Assembly (NCBI GenBank): GCA_010645155.1
Contig: CM021323.1
Location: forward strand, 2,817,488 to 2,881,487
Length of the DNA: 64,000 nt
Direction: 5' to 3'
From: Tigriopus japonicus
Taxonomy: Eukaryota; Arthropoda; Copepoda; Harpacticoida; Harpacticidae
The notes beneath the pieces were generated by a model, which worked only from the letters and a program-made list of their open reading frames with translations, did not search any database and was not told the origin of the DNA. The position numbers were made by a program, and so were the translations under genes. This document shows, piece by piece, positions 1 to 12,369 of this stretch (position 1 is its first letter; each line of letters opens with the position of its first letter).

Positions 1-150
1 ACCTCTTCCTCGTCCGGTAATCGTGCATCATCACCAAAGCACAGTAAATGTCGTAACGATTGTCAAGTCCAACCACCAACGCCATTCGAATTCCCACCCT
101 CGGTATTCTCAGGACTTCAGTAGGAACATAACAACGGAGATGATGATGAT

Positions 151-182
151 CATCCACCATCTATCCATCTATCCATCCATCG
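151..182. repeat. ATCC/ATCT microsatellite
   Basis: This is an imperfect run of the tetranucleotides ATCC and ATCT. It has no coding meaning: short ORFs crossing it are products of the repeat. Confidence 0.8.
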
Positions 183-546
183 AACTTGCGCCACAAGATG
201 TTTCAAGGTTGTTACACACAGGCACTCTCAATCACAATGGCACTCGTGGCCCACATGTGTTTACGACTCAGAACGTTTCTCCGACACATTCAAATTCAAC
301 TAATTGCTACGTCCAGTTTTTCTTCCAATACAACGGAAAAAGGAGCTATCAAACCCAATCATCACACATGTACACATAAACGAATGTCTGTATCTGTATT
401 CAGATCTTTTAGGTTGTTTGCTATCGAATTAGGACTGCAGTACCAGTGCAGATCTCGACTCTAGTATTAGACTTTCATTTGCCCTTGAACTTTCGATCCT
501 TGAGTGTGAGTGACCCAGCCGGCTTCGTTGGAAGTTTGAACTTACT

Positions 547-566
547 GTACGTACGTACGTACGTAC
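547..566. repeat. GTAC tetranucleotide microsatellite
   Basis: About five uninterrupted copies of the self-complementary unit GTAC are present. A run of this kind can form a cruciform or slip during copying. No gene is recognised next to it. Confidence 0.85.
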
Positions 567-3454
567 CTAGTAACAAACAAGGCTATTTTGACAAAGCATT
601 TCCTGCCTCTTTCAAAAGTGGCCAACAAAAGCGATCAATGAAGGGATAACAAGAAACCAAAGGACTGGCAAACTTTGGCGCGATGATTGGTGTCACTATC
701 CTCAACAAAAGTTGAGAGACCTCGTGGCCGTTTGTGTCGTTTTTTAGGGGGAGTTGGCATTCTTTTGGCTTTCCGGCCATTGATCTCTGCTCGAGCCAAG
801 CCAGTTCACGACAACATGAGAATGAGCATCTCAAATGCACCAAACGGGATGAACCCGTCTCCTTAATTTGTTTGGGACGAAACTCCACCACGATGTTAAA
901 CAGGACCACGGAACATGATTCAATGTGACGATTCATGGACGTAGTAGCTACGACAATTGGCCGGAAGTGAATTGTGGCTCTTCGCACAAAAGAGCTCTCA
1001 AGGGGTCAGTCAGTTGGACGATCCGGTTGCGAATTTGGAGCATTCTTACATTCACTAAAAATCGAACAAGCGAACTTCTTTCGAGAGCTGGCGCTGGCTA
1101 ATTGCTGGCGAGCTGGCTGGCTGCTTTTAGTGGCAACACGGTATTTTGACATAAATCAAAATTATTTGATTGTTTCTAACATTCTCCCCCCTTCCCCCTC
1201 ACAGTACAAGAGAGTGGTAAAAGGTTTTGCCAATTTCGATATCATCCTTGATCTAGTTTCCTCGAATTTTTGCACAGTTGCACCAACTTTAAAAGTGGAT
1301 AATTGATGTGAATTGCATACCGACTAGGCGAGACTAGTAGGTAAGTGGTTGGTTGGGTATGTACGTAGGTGGCCGGACATGTCCGCCGGAACTGAGTCTT
1401 TCCAGCCACAAGTGTTATCAATACCTACCTACGGAAAACAAAACAGTATCAATTGAGCAGCTGCTTTTAACGAGAGTATTAAGTGTCATCGCGGGAAAAC
1501 TGATCGAGCGGAACAGATATGATTTCAAATCAATCATATGTCTAAGCTTAATTTCTACCACAGTTAGCCAACTCAAGGTTTTTTATCATCATTTTTGCAG
1601 ATTGGTGCACCATTTGGAATGGTAATTCTGCCATTTCTTGAGTGACTGAAATTTGTCGGCCGTTTACTTAAGAGGTGAACCAGAGCTTCTTGCCGTTATT
1701 TGCAATTAAAATATCGGATGGTTGTCAACAAGGGTTCTGATAGGCTTTTTAAGAAATCATAAAGTAAAGCAGGCATGTATATTGTGAGGCAAGACGACTT
1801 AACGATTGGAATAAGTTGAACACTTTTCATGTGGCTTAGATTCTTGGTGGTGCATTCGGTTGATTGCCCGGAACGACTTGAATTCTTGACCATCTCGACT
1901 CCCTCTTGCAAAGATGATCTGCGTAAGTCTAGGATAATGTAGTTAAGTGATCTCCAAGAAATGGAATCATTCGTCAAAGCCTGATTGAACCCAATTGGAT
2001 TTCTTCTCAAGGATAAACGGTTTTAAGAAATAAGTAGACCTTAAGTGGGATTCAAATAGAGCAAAAGAAGCCCTTGCGTGTCGGAACATGCCCAGATTGA
2101 TCGCCTATTATGAAATTTCAAAGTATGACAAAAGTACCTTTATTTGTCCAAAGTGATCCATAAGCATCAAACACCATTTAACGGCAAAATGTTCATCCAA
2201 GCCCACATAATTCTGCTGGAATACTACGACCTTAAACCTGCTCTCGTGACAGAGGGACATGTTTTCTGGAGTTCAACTCGTGGTGTTTGCCAAAGTGGTG
2301 AGGTTTTTTTCTTACTCAAAGACTCAAAGTCCATGTTAAGTCGAACGGTATCCAACCAGGTGGGTCGTGTTCGAGATGCCGTCGATTCGAACTTACACTC
2401 AATCTTTGTTTTTGTGACAAGTCAAAAAATGCGCTTGTGTTTGTCATATCTATCTATCAAAACACCGCCGATTTCTTCAGTCTTTCTTTTGACACGAAAA
2501 CGGCGCGTCATTGAAGTCTCCATAAATAAGGAAAATACCTCGATATTGTAAGTGCAAGCCTAGTCAGCTAGACAATTAATTACACACAACTAATGAGTCC
2601 AGTGAATGACAGAGATTAATTTGGAAACAGTCAGGCCAAAACGTCGCGGTTTTTACGGTCGTTCAGTTTTGCTTTGACTTTCTTCGATTCCCACCGACCG
2701 GGTTAAATTCAAATCAATCAATCTGGCATGGAATAGTTGTACTGTACTTTAAGTTCTTTAGCTAACCTTGGCCAAAGGCATAAACTTACTTTACCAGACC
2801 TTGCTGTAAGAAGATCGAGTTCTCAAATTACGGAAAACGGCATGCTAAATCAAACCAATTTGGCGCCTCTGGTTGCTTCCAACCTTGTCGCTTAGAGGCA
2901 AAGAAGAGCCACCATACGATGAAATAAATCAATTAGAACGGGAAATTAGCCAACAATCTTTGTGAATGCATAAGTGTCCACTCACAAACAAACTACATAA
3001 GACGATTTCAGTCAAAGCTAAGCTCATTTGGGCTTTCAGTCCTTGCTGAAGGAAGAAAGATGAAAAAGGAAAGAGAGAGAGTGTCTAATCGAAGTGATTC
3101 TTCTTGTCGGGTCGAGAATCCTCTTAGGAAACCATTTTTCCACCCCTACGGGCAAGAATTGGGAAAAGAAGGTAAAAGATTAGATCTCACGCATTTTCGA
3201 GTTTTGTGTGTCGTTGAAATTACCTGCTTTAGGCCAAAACCAATGGTCAAGTCAAGTCAAGTCCAAGTGGATCGATCGATGCACACCGACTGACTGCGGG
3301 TCTGCCTGTGATTCTCGTTTTCCTTCCTTGACTGCCTTCTTTGCACTTCTTCGCCCTTCCCCTTGTCCGAATTGATGGCTTAATGACCTACTTATGAGTT
3401 CTCACAAGATGGCACAGTTCAATCGCCAAAAGAGGACCTATCATCCGAAGGAGG

Positions 3455-3519
3455 ATCCATCCATCCATCTATCCATCCGTCCGTCCGTCCATCCATCCAA
3501 GGATCCATCTATCTATCTA
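3455..3519. repeat. ATCC/GTCC/ATCT microsatellite
   Basis: A compound tetranucleotide tract runs through ATCC, ATCT, GTCC and back to ATCC and ATCT. It is the longest microsatellite in the first 9 kb and resembles the tract near position 160 and a shorter one near 4440. Confidence 0.8.
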
Positions 3520-6500
3520 GGGACGTCATTGAACCATGCCTGAATGTGACAGGACGGCGATAACGACCAAATAGGTAATGCGACCAAGGCGACCATTTCA
3601 CTAAATCATCTCGGTTCTTTACAAGATCAATGCCGAATGGCTATCTGAAGCTTCAAATGTTTTACAACAACCGTAGGTCTTAATTTGGCAGTAGATTGCC
3701 TACAGCCGAGTCACTCTAATCCATGAATCCCGTCTTACTTTCATTTGAAGAGATGGTTTATTGAAAGGTCATAGTGATGTACTTTGAATTGTTGGGGGCT
3801 CGTTTTCTCCCACCAAGAATACAGGCCCTCAAAGTACAACCATCCGACACAGCCTAAATGATGGTTTGGTACTTTGAATCATCATGCCTTACTTCTACTA
3901 CTGCTACGGACCACGATTCAAACTACTCAAACGCTTTCTATCCAAGTGGTGTGGTGGATAAAATGAGATACGAATTCCACGGTTTAGAACACCCGGGATA
4001 TCCATTTCTCAAGATAATGCGATTTTCTTGTCAATAGGAGCCAATCTAATGAATTCTTACTTTAATCCTCCCCAAAACGTGGACTGATGCGATAGGGCGA
4101 GATGCACATAAATCAAACGGTTATCCACAACTCGCACCCAAGACCATTCGAAGGATGGCCTTTTAAGCTTTGCAATTGGTCACATAAATACTGTACATTA
4201 ACATATTCGTAGTACTTTACATGTCCGTGCAAACACCGGCCATTCATTAGATCACAATGGATGGAAATCAGCTCAAGCAACTCCAACTCAAATTTGCAGC
4301 TGAACCTGTGGTCTTGGAACACGGCTTTGACCCTACCGTGGAAACTCAACCATTACCAAACACTCTTATCACGAAACCAAATACCTCAAAGCCCTAATGA
4401 TGATCATGCATCAGTTGGTGGACTCCACCCACTCTTCCATCTACCCCTCCATCCATCCAGGCAAGCAAGCAACCATCCACGGTCGCCCTAACCGGACCCA
4501 TGCACCCCACCACAGACAAACTCGTACTTAGGGCCAATGGCACGAGTGAGCATTATTAATAGAAGGAACAATTGGGCACACAAATGGACTCTGAATGCAA
4601 AAAAGCCAACATTTTTGCTAAACGAGAAGGATCGAATTGGTTGGAATTCGTCAAGCCCAGCCCTCCCCCCGAGTTGGACAAGCGTGGAGGTTTTAGTGGC
4701 TGGGAAATTAATGGACATTTCCCAGCAGTCCCACCCAAGCTTCAAAAGTACGGGCTGTATGCCAGTCCGTGTACAACGACTACTACTCGTTCAACTTCTC
4801 GTTGAACTAAGATTAATTATTGCTGACACACTAAGTGGTACATTTGAACAAATACACAAGACATCAAACGATCATCCTCATTGCCAGATTGAACTTGATC
4901 CCACAGACGAACTGGAACGGATTCGATTCTCCAACTCAACCGAAGAACTCAAAAATTTCGCACACACTCGTACACTTACTACAGTACTGCACGCACGCAT
5001 GAGGGGCTTAGATTTGATCGGGTGATGAATGAATCTAGACCCTCACATTCAATGACATGCTACACCCTGGCCTTAGAACCCACCATGAACTGGACATGAT
5101 TTGTGGCAGAAAACTTGTACTTGAAGACACCACGTGCTTTTTATGGGAAAGAAGGCTCAAACAGATGTATGTCTTATGAAGCCTGTTTCCATGTTACTTA
5201 AGTCATTTGACGCTAGTCAAACTGAGCATTTGTCAAGGATCAGGGGATCTTATCGAAAAGGAACATCGCTTCGAAAGTCGAACGAAAATTGGCCGATTTC
5301 ATACTTGTTGTCAACCAGAGACTAACATACGATGGCTGGAATGAGGATAGAGAATACTTAAGCTGGTCTTCCTGTTCGCCGGTCTGAAGATTATTAGTCG
5401 TCCCTGGAAACTAAAAATAAACGCTAATTTTTAGGGAATTAACGAGTGCCACTTGTATGATGTGTACCCTAAACAGAGGGGACTGAAATAGTCCACTCAG
5501 CTTTCCAAGCTAGTTTTCGTGTCATGTGCGGCAGATTTATTACCACTTCACGGTGAAAAAAAATGTTTGATATATAGACTACAAAATTAGTAGGGTGAGC
5601 CCTTTAAAGGTGAAGTGAAAATTGGTAAAATAGCTAAGACAACTTTAAAAAAATACGTTAGGTTATCGAGTTTGCATTCTCTCAAGAAATGCACCAGAGC
5701 TCATTATTGCAAGAGTTTTTAAGGCCGATTTTGGAAGTATACTTAGCCCTAATGGAAATGCAGATTGAGAAGTACATGAGCTATAATTGGGGCTTCAAAG
5801 AGTCTCGAAGAGAGAGGAGAAAAAGAATCCCGTTCTTTTTTTTAAAGTGCTAAGGAGGAAAACTCTGAGCTTTATCTAACACAGTAGTAGAATGCACAAG
5901 TGTGGAATTTGACATTTTCACCAAAATATGGCGACGTCAAAGTCTTTATTGCTCTGTCCTCAATATTGTAAAAGGCTAATGAACTATGAAAGCTAAAACA
6001 TTGCCTCACTTAAGGCAACATGGTAAACCCAGCAGTAAACGTCACTTGTTGCATTTAAAACCTTCCATCGGTAAAATATATCGGCATGATAAAGTGGGAA
6101 GTTCAAAAGATGGCACAAAAAAATGCAAACTTTGATCAACTTTAGCATAAAAATAGATCGAACATGATTAAGGAAACGCATTTTAAGAAACGTTTTTTTC
6201 ATGGGAATTTTTTGACGATGGGTGTAGTGTGTAGTCACAAATAGAATTACAATGTAAGTATAAAGTCCGGGTACATAATTTCTTCGCAGAATTGTCGCGA
6301 GCAAGTTTGAATGTGTTTCAGGCTAAAGTCATTCTTTCGGCTGTAATCGTCAGTGGTGGTTAAAGTTTAATATTCTAACTGTGCATCCTGCATTGTGACT
6401 TTGCATTGAAATTTGGGCGAAGTCTTTTTCTTGGCTGGTGTATTAGACAAAAGATTGTTTCCCATGCAGTTTTAGTTAAAATAATTTTTATCTGACCTTT

Positions 6501-9500
6501 AAATCTTAGGGTGTTTCCGAATTGGATTTAAAGATGGATTTAAAGTCGAAGTAATTTTTTTTAACAATTGTCACATTCAAAGCTCGGTAAAGCAAAATTG
6601 ATTCTAAAAATACCTAAGATAGGATATGGATATAGCAATTCAGATAAAAACAAAGACGCAATTCGTAGTGGGCACCTGGTTCCACTTAAGCTTGAAAGCA
6701 AATTTCATGGGTGAGAAATGTGTACAATTTGTAAAAATAACCAAAATCGACAAAGAAAACTGCGAATTTTCAAGTAACGAAAAGTGCTTATTACACAAAA
6801 TAAAGAAAAGACATGATTGCATTTTTATACAAAAGTCTAAAAACCATTTTGTTCAGACGCCCTTGACCTCGAACCAATGATCAATATGCTTCAGCCAATA
6901 CGGGTTGTGTTTAAAAGAAGACAATCAGATTCCATACTAAAATCATTTACGAATCAAGTTCAGTCAGACTTTTTGAATCGACTTTGTAAATATTGAGGCG
7001 AAAAAAGGTGGTTCAGAATTATAATAGAAACTGACCATGTGGTAATATATCGAAAGTAGAGAAATTATCGCTAACGAACACGATATTCTACAGATTGAAC
7101 GTGCAAAGTAAACGAATGAATTTAGGACTAAAATGACATTTACGAAGTTCATACCTGAAGATTGATCAGATCCTAAAACAAATAGCGTGCCGACTGTTTT
7201 CTCACCAGCATGTTGCCCAGAATTGCCGTTGATTTCCTGTTTTACGTTATTCACTTGGAATTAGTCATAGGTTAGAATCAACAGCCAATTTCACTCTTTC
7301 TATCAAAGCTAAGGGGGCGTCCAAATTTTGGTATCTAAGAAATAATAATGTCTGTTTGTTTGAGCCAAGAACCACTGAGATGAACATGAAGTGGATTAGC
7401 TTGTATAGAGAGTCGAAAAAAGCGACCTCAAGCGGCATTTTTAGCATTTCCTGTAATGGAAAGTAGAGAAATTCCGAAAATACGCCCTTCACTTTGCTAA
7501 GTTTGAATGCCTCTCGTACATCCCCAGTGATTTGAAATTGGCAGCAGTTAACAGCAAGTTGTTAATTATTGTATCAAAAAGCAGTCTTAAATTTTAAGGA
7601 CATCAAGATTTTTTGTCTCATTTTGAAGTTATTACAGGTTTAAAATGTCAACTTCAGTTTCAAAATTAGTCACCCTCTACATGTGAGGAAGGAGAAAAAA
7701 GGGAAAAGGAGAAGGCAAGAGAATCGTTTGATTTTCAACCAAATCAGAGCGACCAATTTCAGACCCTAGAAAAGGAGTTGGGGAAGCTTTCAGACTTGTG
7801 GACTTTTGAACACCGTTGTGACAAAAAACAAATGCAACTTTGGTGCATTCCAAGAACACAACATTTGAAGTTAGAACAAATGACTCTAGAATGATATGAA
7901 AAAGAAGCACCGAACACTGATAAAACTTGCATAAAAAGCGAAAGAAGTTACTACATAGACCGGGTCTCTTAGTACTGTGTGCACTCCACGTTTTGAATCG
8001 CGAGCCTCTATACCATAGATTATATTATACCATGTATAGAAAGTTTCCCAACTTGCTCGTTCATATTGCGTTCTGAGATTTATGCAATTCTAACGCTTTT
8101 AAAGTTCAAATGAGTTGAAAATTGAAATAAGGATCCTTGGTAATGCAGACGAGGAAAACTCGTTTGGTTAATCAAAACAGAAAACAAAACTTCCTGTCTG
8201 AGCCCATCTTCCAGGGGTCCCTAGGCATAATGTTTACTTTAAAAAAGTCGGAGAAATCAATTCAGAAAGTCGGAAATATTCTTCATTAGCTTCTTATTAA
8301 ATTAATGAACACTCAGTAATTTTGCAAAGTACAAGTTTTTTTAGTTGTGCGAAGTGCTTCGGATCCAAATGGATACAACAGTTCATCTATAAAGAGATGC
8401 TTATCAGTGGAGGGTTTCCTTGGTTCGATGAAATGTGACAACCAAACCACACTGATGTCACCACACAAACAAGATGGTTTTCCTAATCGCAGGCTCAATC
8501 TCTTTTCGTGGAAAACTGTTAATCTTGACTAGGTCAGATTTAGGATTGGAATTTGTGAAAGTCTAGTCGCGATCATCCAATCGGTGTAAACAATGCCGAT
8601 TTCGGACCACGAGATCTTCCACCACGAGAAAAAGATGATTATACATAGAGATTCTCTGATATTTTTCAAGATCTTTTCATTTCCATATTAATGCAAAATT
8701 GGAGATCAGATAGCAACTTTCTCTTGCACTTCTCAAAATAGACCCACTACTGGGACTGCAACAAAAAGCACTTACCATTAATGACGAATCGCATCATGAA
8801 TGCCGTTCAATTGCATTTTCTTTCGTGTTTTTCTGACCAAAAATTTGAATTATGATTGTCTTCAATCACGATTTTAGATAGTATCAACATCTTACATCAG
8901 AGATTATCGATACTACTTGGTTCATAATTCAAAACCATCTCTATGTCATCGTTGATGAGGTCATCATTCGTTGGGAGCGTAAAACATGACTTGTTCAATC
9001 TAAAAACCTTCATAAGTGTATGTGATAAGAATAATAACTATACAAGTTAAACAAATTTCTTGTTCATTCACATCTCTCATGAGATTCCATTTGCTGGTCA
9101 ATCTTTTCTGGTGGTAACTCAAGAAACGATGGAGTCTAGATTTGATACCAAAGGTATGAATACCATCACAGTGGTATGTAAACGTAAGTAAGATCAGTGC
9201 TTGATTGCTCAATGAGAAACCAATGAGGAGAGCGTCCCAATGTTTGATTTACGTACACACATGTTTAGTCTTAGCTCGTTCTAGGCAATTGGAAACAAAA
9301 TATTATTTAGGTGAGATTTCCATATTCCAGCCTGTATTCCATAAACGACAAGAATGTCGCCGAAGGCTGTTCTCGGATTAGAAAACTAATCCGACACCCT
9401 GGGGTTGTTGTACCCATCGGGGATTGAAATCTCTAAACTTATTTTTCTAAGATTGAAATCTCGCCTCATGTCCCCCCACAATCCATTACAATGTACGATT

Positions 9501-9642
9501 CCCAAAAATACTTTGTTGTGGAAAATTGAGAGATCAATTGACATTTCCAAATTCTTAGCTCTTTTCGAATTTACTGTAGCCCTCCCCCCCTTCCCCTCAT
9601 TTCTTTTGTTAAAGTTGGTTGTTAGTTTTTCCTTCCATTTAC

Positions 9643-10524
9643 ATGATGGACGCCATCTTGAGTCAGGTTAGCGATGAGGCTAAGAAATGTCTGCATTTAG
9701 CCTTAGAAGGGAAGGACCCCTCTGTTTTAAAGAAGGCTTTCATAGTTGAGGCTCTGGTGGCTTGTGTTAATCAGATCAGAAAGCTCGTTGACTCAAAAGT
9801 GAGCCCAATTGTAGATAACTCCACTGAAACGGAGGCAACTGAGGTCAAGTTGGTTGAAGTAGCTCAACCAACAATTGTTCAGGAAGCTCTGGTCTGTAGG
9901 GAAATTTGTCCTGACCATAAAAGGCAGCCTTGTAGTCCTGATAGAAAAGGTTGCAGCTCTTTTGAACACCCACAATGGTGTCAAAAATTGTTGAAGTTTG
10001 GGCTCTTCAAATACAATAAGAAAGGGTGCTCAAAGGTCGAGTGCCCCTTCTTCCACCCGTACATGTGTCGTAGGTCAATGAGTAGCGGGACATGTTTCTA
10101 TGTGGAGTGTAAACAGGTCCATGTACGAGGTACTCAGAGGAAACCCAAACCAGCAAAATCTGGGTCTCCTAGTTATGGTTATAGGTTAGCCTCCAATCTC
10201 CAACCCATTTCCCAAACATTTCATCCCTTTAGCCTTCCTCCTCCTCGTCCTTCTCCTCCTCCCAATTCCCTGTCCCATTTTCCTTCCCTCACCCCAAAAC
10301 CTATTTCTATTTCCACCCTTCTCCCAAATATCCATAACCCGGTTCCTCATCCCACTTTCTCCCAAGGGCAACCTAGGTCTTACGCCAATGTAGCCGCCCC
10401 TTCCCCTCCCCAACAATCCCTTCCTGTAGGGCAAAATTTTGTTAGTAAGCAGGATTTTTTAAGGTTAGACAGGAAGGTCCAAGAACTAATAGACTTGGTC
10501 CATCGGAAGACCTTATGCCCATAA
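9643..10524 (+). CDS. Retrotransposon ORF1, CCCH-type zinc-binding protein
   Basis: This is a 293-residue open frame. The ATG at 9643 is preferred over one 24 nt upstream because the protein then begins MMDAILSQ and the extra codons look like leader. The first half is acidic and probably helical. The middle, about residues 85-165, has three Cys/His clusters (GCSSFEHPQWC, GCSKVECPFFHPYMC, GTCFYVECKQVH) that resemble CCCH zinc knuckles. It is followed by a basic stretch and a long Pro/Ser-rich segment of about 90 residues. ORF1 proteins of LINEs bind the element RNA to form the ribonucleoprotein used for retrotransposition. The frame has no stop or shift, unlike the neighbouring ORF2, so this part is the best preserved piece of the element. 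The host species may carry many copies. Confidence 0.75.
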   Translation: MMDAILSQVSDEAKKCLHLALEGKDPSVLKKAFIVEALVACVNQIRKLVDSKVSPIVDNSTETEATEVKLVEVAQPTIVQEALVCREICPDHKRQPCSPDRKGCSSFEHPQWCQKLLKFGLFKYNKKGCSKVECPFFHPYMCRRSMSSGTCFYVECKQVHVRGTQRKPKPAKSGSPSYGYRLASNLQPISQTFHPFSLPPPRPSPPPNSLSHFPSLTPKPISISTLLPNIHNPVPHPTFSQGQPRSYANVAAPSPPQQSLPVGQNFVSKQDFLRLDRKVQELIDLVHRKTLCP

Positions 10525-10581
10525 AAGGGCTTTATTTGAAAACATTGCCTTATTTCCAAAAAAGACAGCACAAAGGTCAGA

Positions 10582-11355
10582 GTGCTGGAGGAGCTAGCCA
10601 TTGATAGAGAGGTCTCCTTCATCTCCATTACAGAGACTTGGCTTCGTCCAGGAGTTTTAGATGAAGAAGTAGCAATAGCTGGTTTTAGGCTAGTTCGATG
10701 TGATAGAGTACGCCCTGATAATCCGGCTAGCATTGTAGAGTGGGAGGTTAGTCCGGATGGGTACATTCCCATTGCGAAAACGGCTTCACCGTCTTTCGAA
10801 AAATTGGAAGAGTTTGCGATCTTGCGTAATCTCTCTCAACACGTTGGTGTTGCAACCAGAGCAGAGAGTGTTCTGGACTTAGTTTTTTCCAATGACCCTG
10901 ATCTGATCCAGTATGTCCATGTTGCCCCATGTAGCCTTTCAGATCATCACATTCTTGAGATAGGGTCGACCATTACTCAAAACCCGGCGAGCTCTAGAGT
11001 TATACCTGCACAAAAGGTGGGTCTGGCAAAGTTCAAGTTCAAAGAGGAACATTGGCCTCTTATTGTTGAAAGATTGGAAGAGTTGGATTTGATTTCCATT
11101 CTGAAGCAGGAACCATCCATAGATGACGCCATAAATAGGCTGATTTCACTTTTTGACGAGGTTTGTTTGTCCCTCAGTATCCCAGAAATGGTGTCAAAAG
11201 GGAGGTCGTTGTCTAAAATTCCAAAGGTTAGAAAGAAGTTGTTCAAAAGGAGTTGTCAGATTGCAAATAGACTTCGACGTACTTCAAATCCATTTGTTGT
11301 AGCCAGCCTCCAAAGCAAATTGGCGAAAATTAAGTGGAGTCAAATCAGCGTTTAA
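10582..11355 (+). pseudogene. Retrotransposon ORF2 fragment, endonuclease with internal deletion
   Basis: This is a 257-codon frame that starts 57 nt after ORF1. It opens with ISITETWLRPGVLD, which holds the catalytic Glu of the apurinic-type endonuclease, and later has LDLVFSNDPDLI and SLSDHHILEI, the C-terminal Asp/His catalytic motif. Between them, after CDRVRPD, the sequence jumps directly to NPASIVEWEVSPDG. The roughly 100 residues normally holding the GDFN and related motifs are absent, yet the frame stays open. After the endonuclease there is a basic region (KVRKKLFKRSCQIANRLRR) and then the frame ends, with no reverse transcriptase. The product could not make a working endonuclease. 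Confidence 0.7.
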
Positions 11356-12177
11356 ATAGCAACTAGTATCCTTTAAGTTCAAAATTAGCCTGGATATTAT
11401 TACTACACTTTGATACACTCGTCTGACCTTCTATCTGATTCTTCCCGATTTGACTTGTTATTCACAAATTGGTCCGGTGCCAAACAAGCCTAACCCGCCA
11501 TATTTCTAAATATATGACCATTAATTGCCTCAAGGAAATTAGACTTTTTCCTGTAGGAAATCCGAACAAAGAGACAAATCATGAGGTTTGGAGAACGAAT
11601 GTTGAAATTTGACTGACAGGTTCAATGACCCACTTTCTACTCCGTGGTGATTAGGCCAAACCCTCATTTTTGAGATCTTGGTTTCGCTTATCTAGGGGAC
11701 ATTGACCATATCAGGGCGTTTTGAAAGGTATTGGGACATAGCTGAGCCTCATTATTCCTCAACAAACATTTGCCAGAGAAAAAGTCTTTGACAAGGAGAG
11801 TTCATATCTATTGTCTTTTTGAGTTTCCATAAAAAGTCATTGGTTCAAGAATTTCCCGCAATCATAAATTTATAACTAAGGCATTTTTATCCTGGAGCAA
11901 AACCCCCCTGATGTAAAAGAAGAACAGTGTTTTGGAATTGCGACATTTTTGAGGCGTTGCCCCCTCAGCGGCATCAGCATTTTCGAACCAACACCAATCA
12001 GATAAACACGTTCAGCTTCAGATTGTGAAGCAGGTGCTTGACTGATCTATTCAGTCAAGGAAAACGTAACACAAACTGAAAGGATTGAACCCAAAAAAAT
12101 TTTTGATCAACGTAAGACAACGAAGTCATTGAACAAACGACCTGAATTAGGGAATTTAAGGTTGTTTGGCTTATCGT

Positions 12178-12369
12178 CGCACGGTGTGAAAATGTCATTG
12201 AGAGAAGATTAAAAGATGCTCTCAAAGAGAATCAACCATCAATTTGGCTTCCTGGCCTCTCAAGGGCTTCATATACATGTATGTCACTTTTTCATTAGGT
12301 ATTCGATGAAATACGAAAAATATTCATATTTTAATAAAACAGGCTCTTTTTGAACATTCCGGCCCTAAA
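12178..12369 (+). repeat. Left arm of a 190-bp inverted repeat
   Basis: This arm, from CGCACGGTGTGAAAAT to GGCCCTAAA, is repeated in reverse orientation at 14181-14366 with roughly 85 percent identity by eye. Arms and 1.8 kb of unique sequence together make a 2.2-kb foldback structure. No target-site duplication or transposase was recognised, so the class of element is unknown. Confidence 0.75.

Larger units (their letters stand above)
1..9400. other. Non-coding stretch, no gene recognised
   Basis: Open frames here are short, have no recognisable domain and often overlap on both strands. I could not assemble exons with matching splice phases. Apart from the microsatellites listed separately I see no transposon end, RNA gene or conserved protein. 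It could hold regulatory sequence or untranslated exons of a gene outside the window, but nothing in the bases proves it. Confidence 0.5.
9560..11365 (+). mobile_element. Non-LTR retrotransposon copy 1 (ORF1 plus damaged ORF2)
   Basis: This is a LINE-type element consisting of a polypyrimidine-rich leader, an intact zinc-binding ORF1 (9643-10524) and the start of ORF2 (10582-11355). ORF2 carries pieces of an apurinic-endonuclease domain, but the reverse transcriptase is missing downstream. The layout (CCCH-type ORF1 followed by endonuclease) fits the CR1/Jockey group of elements. The copy cannot move by itself. The outer limits are approximate because no target-site duplication was found. It probably belongs to the same family as the reverse-transcriptase fragments at 17.2-18.5, 24.9 and 39.2-40.4 kb, but those copies do not overlap this one in sequence, so the link is inference. 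Confidence 0.75.

Noticed and set aside
1366..1386. GGACATGTCC palindrome resembling a p53-type half site
   Set aside because: A single 10-bp match is expected by chance and no gene start is recognised nearby.
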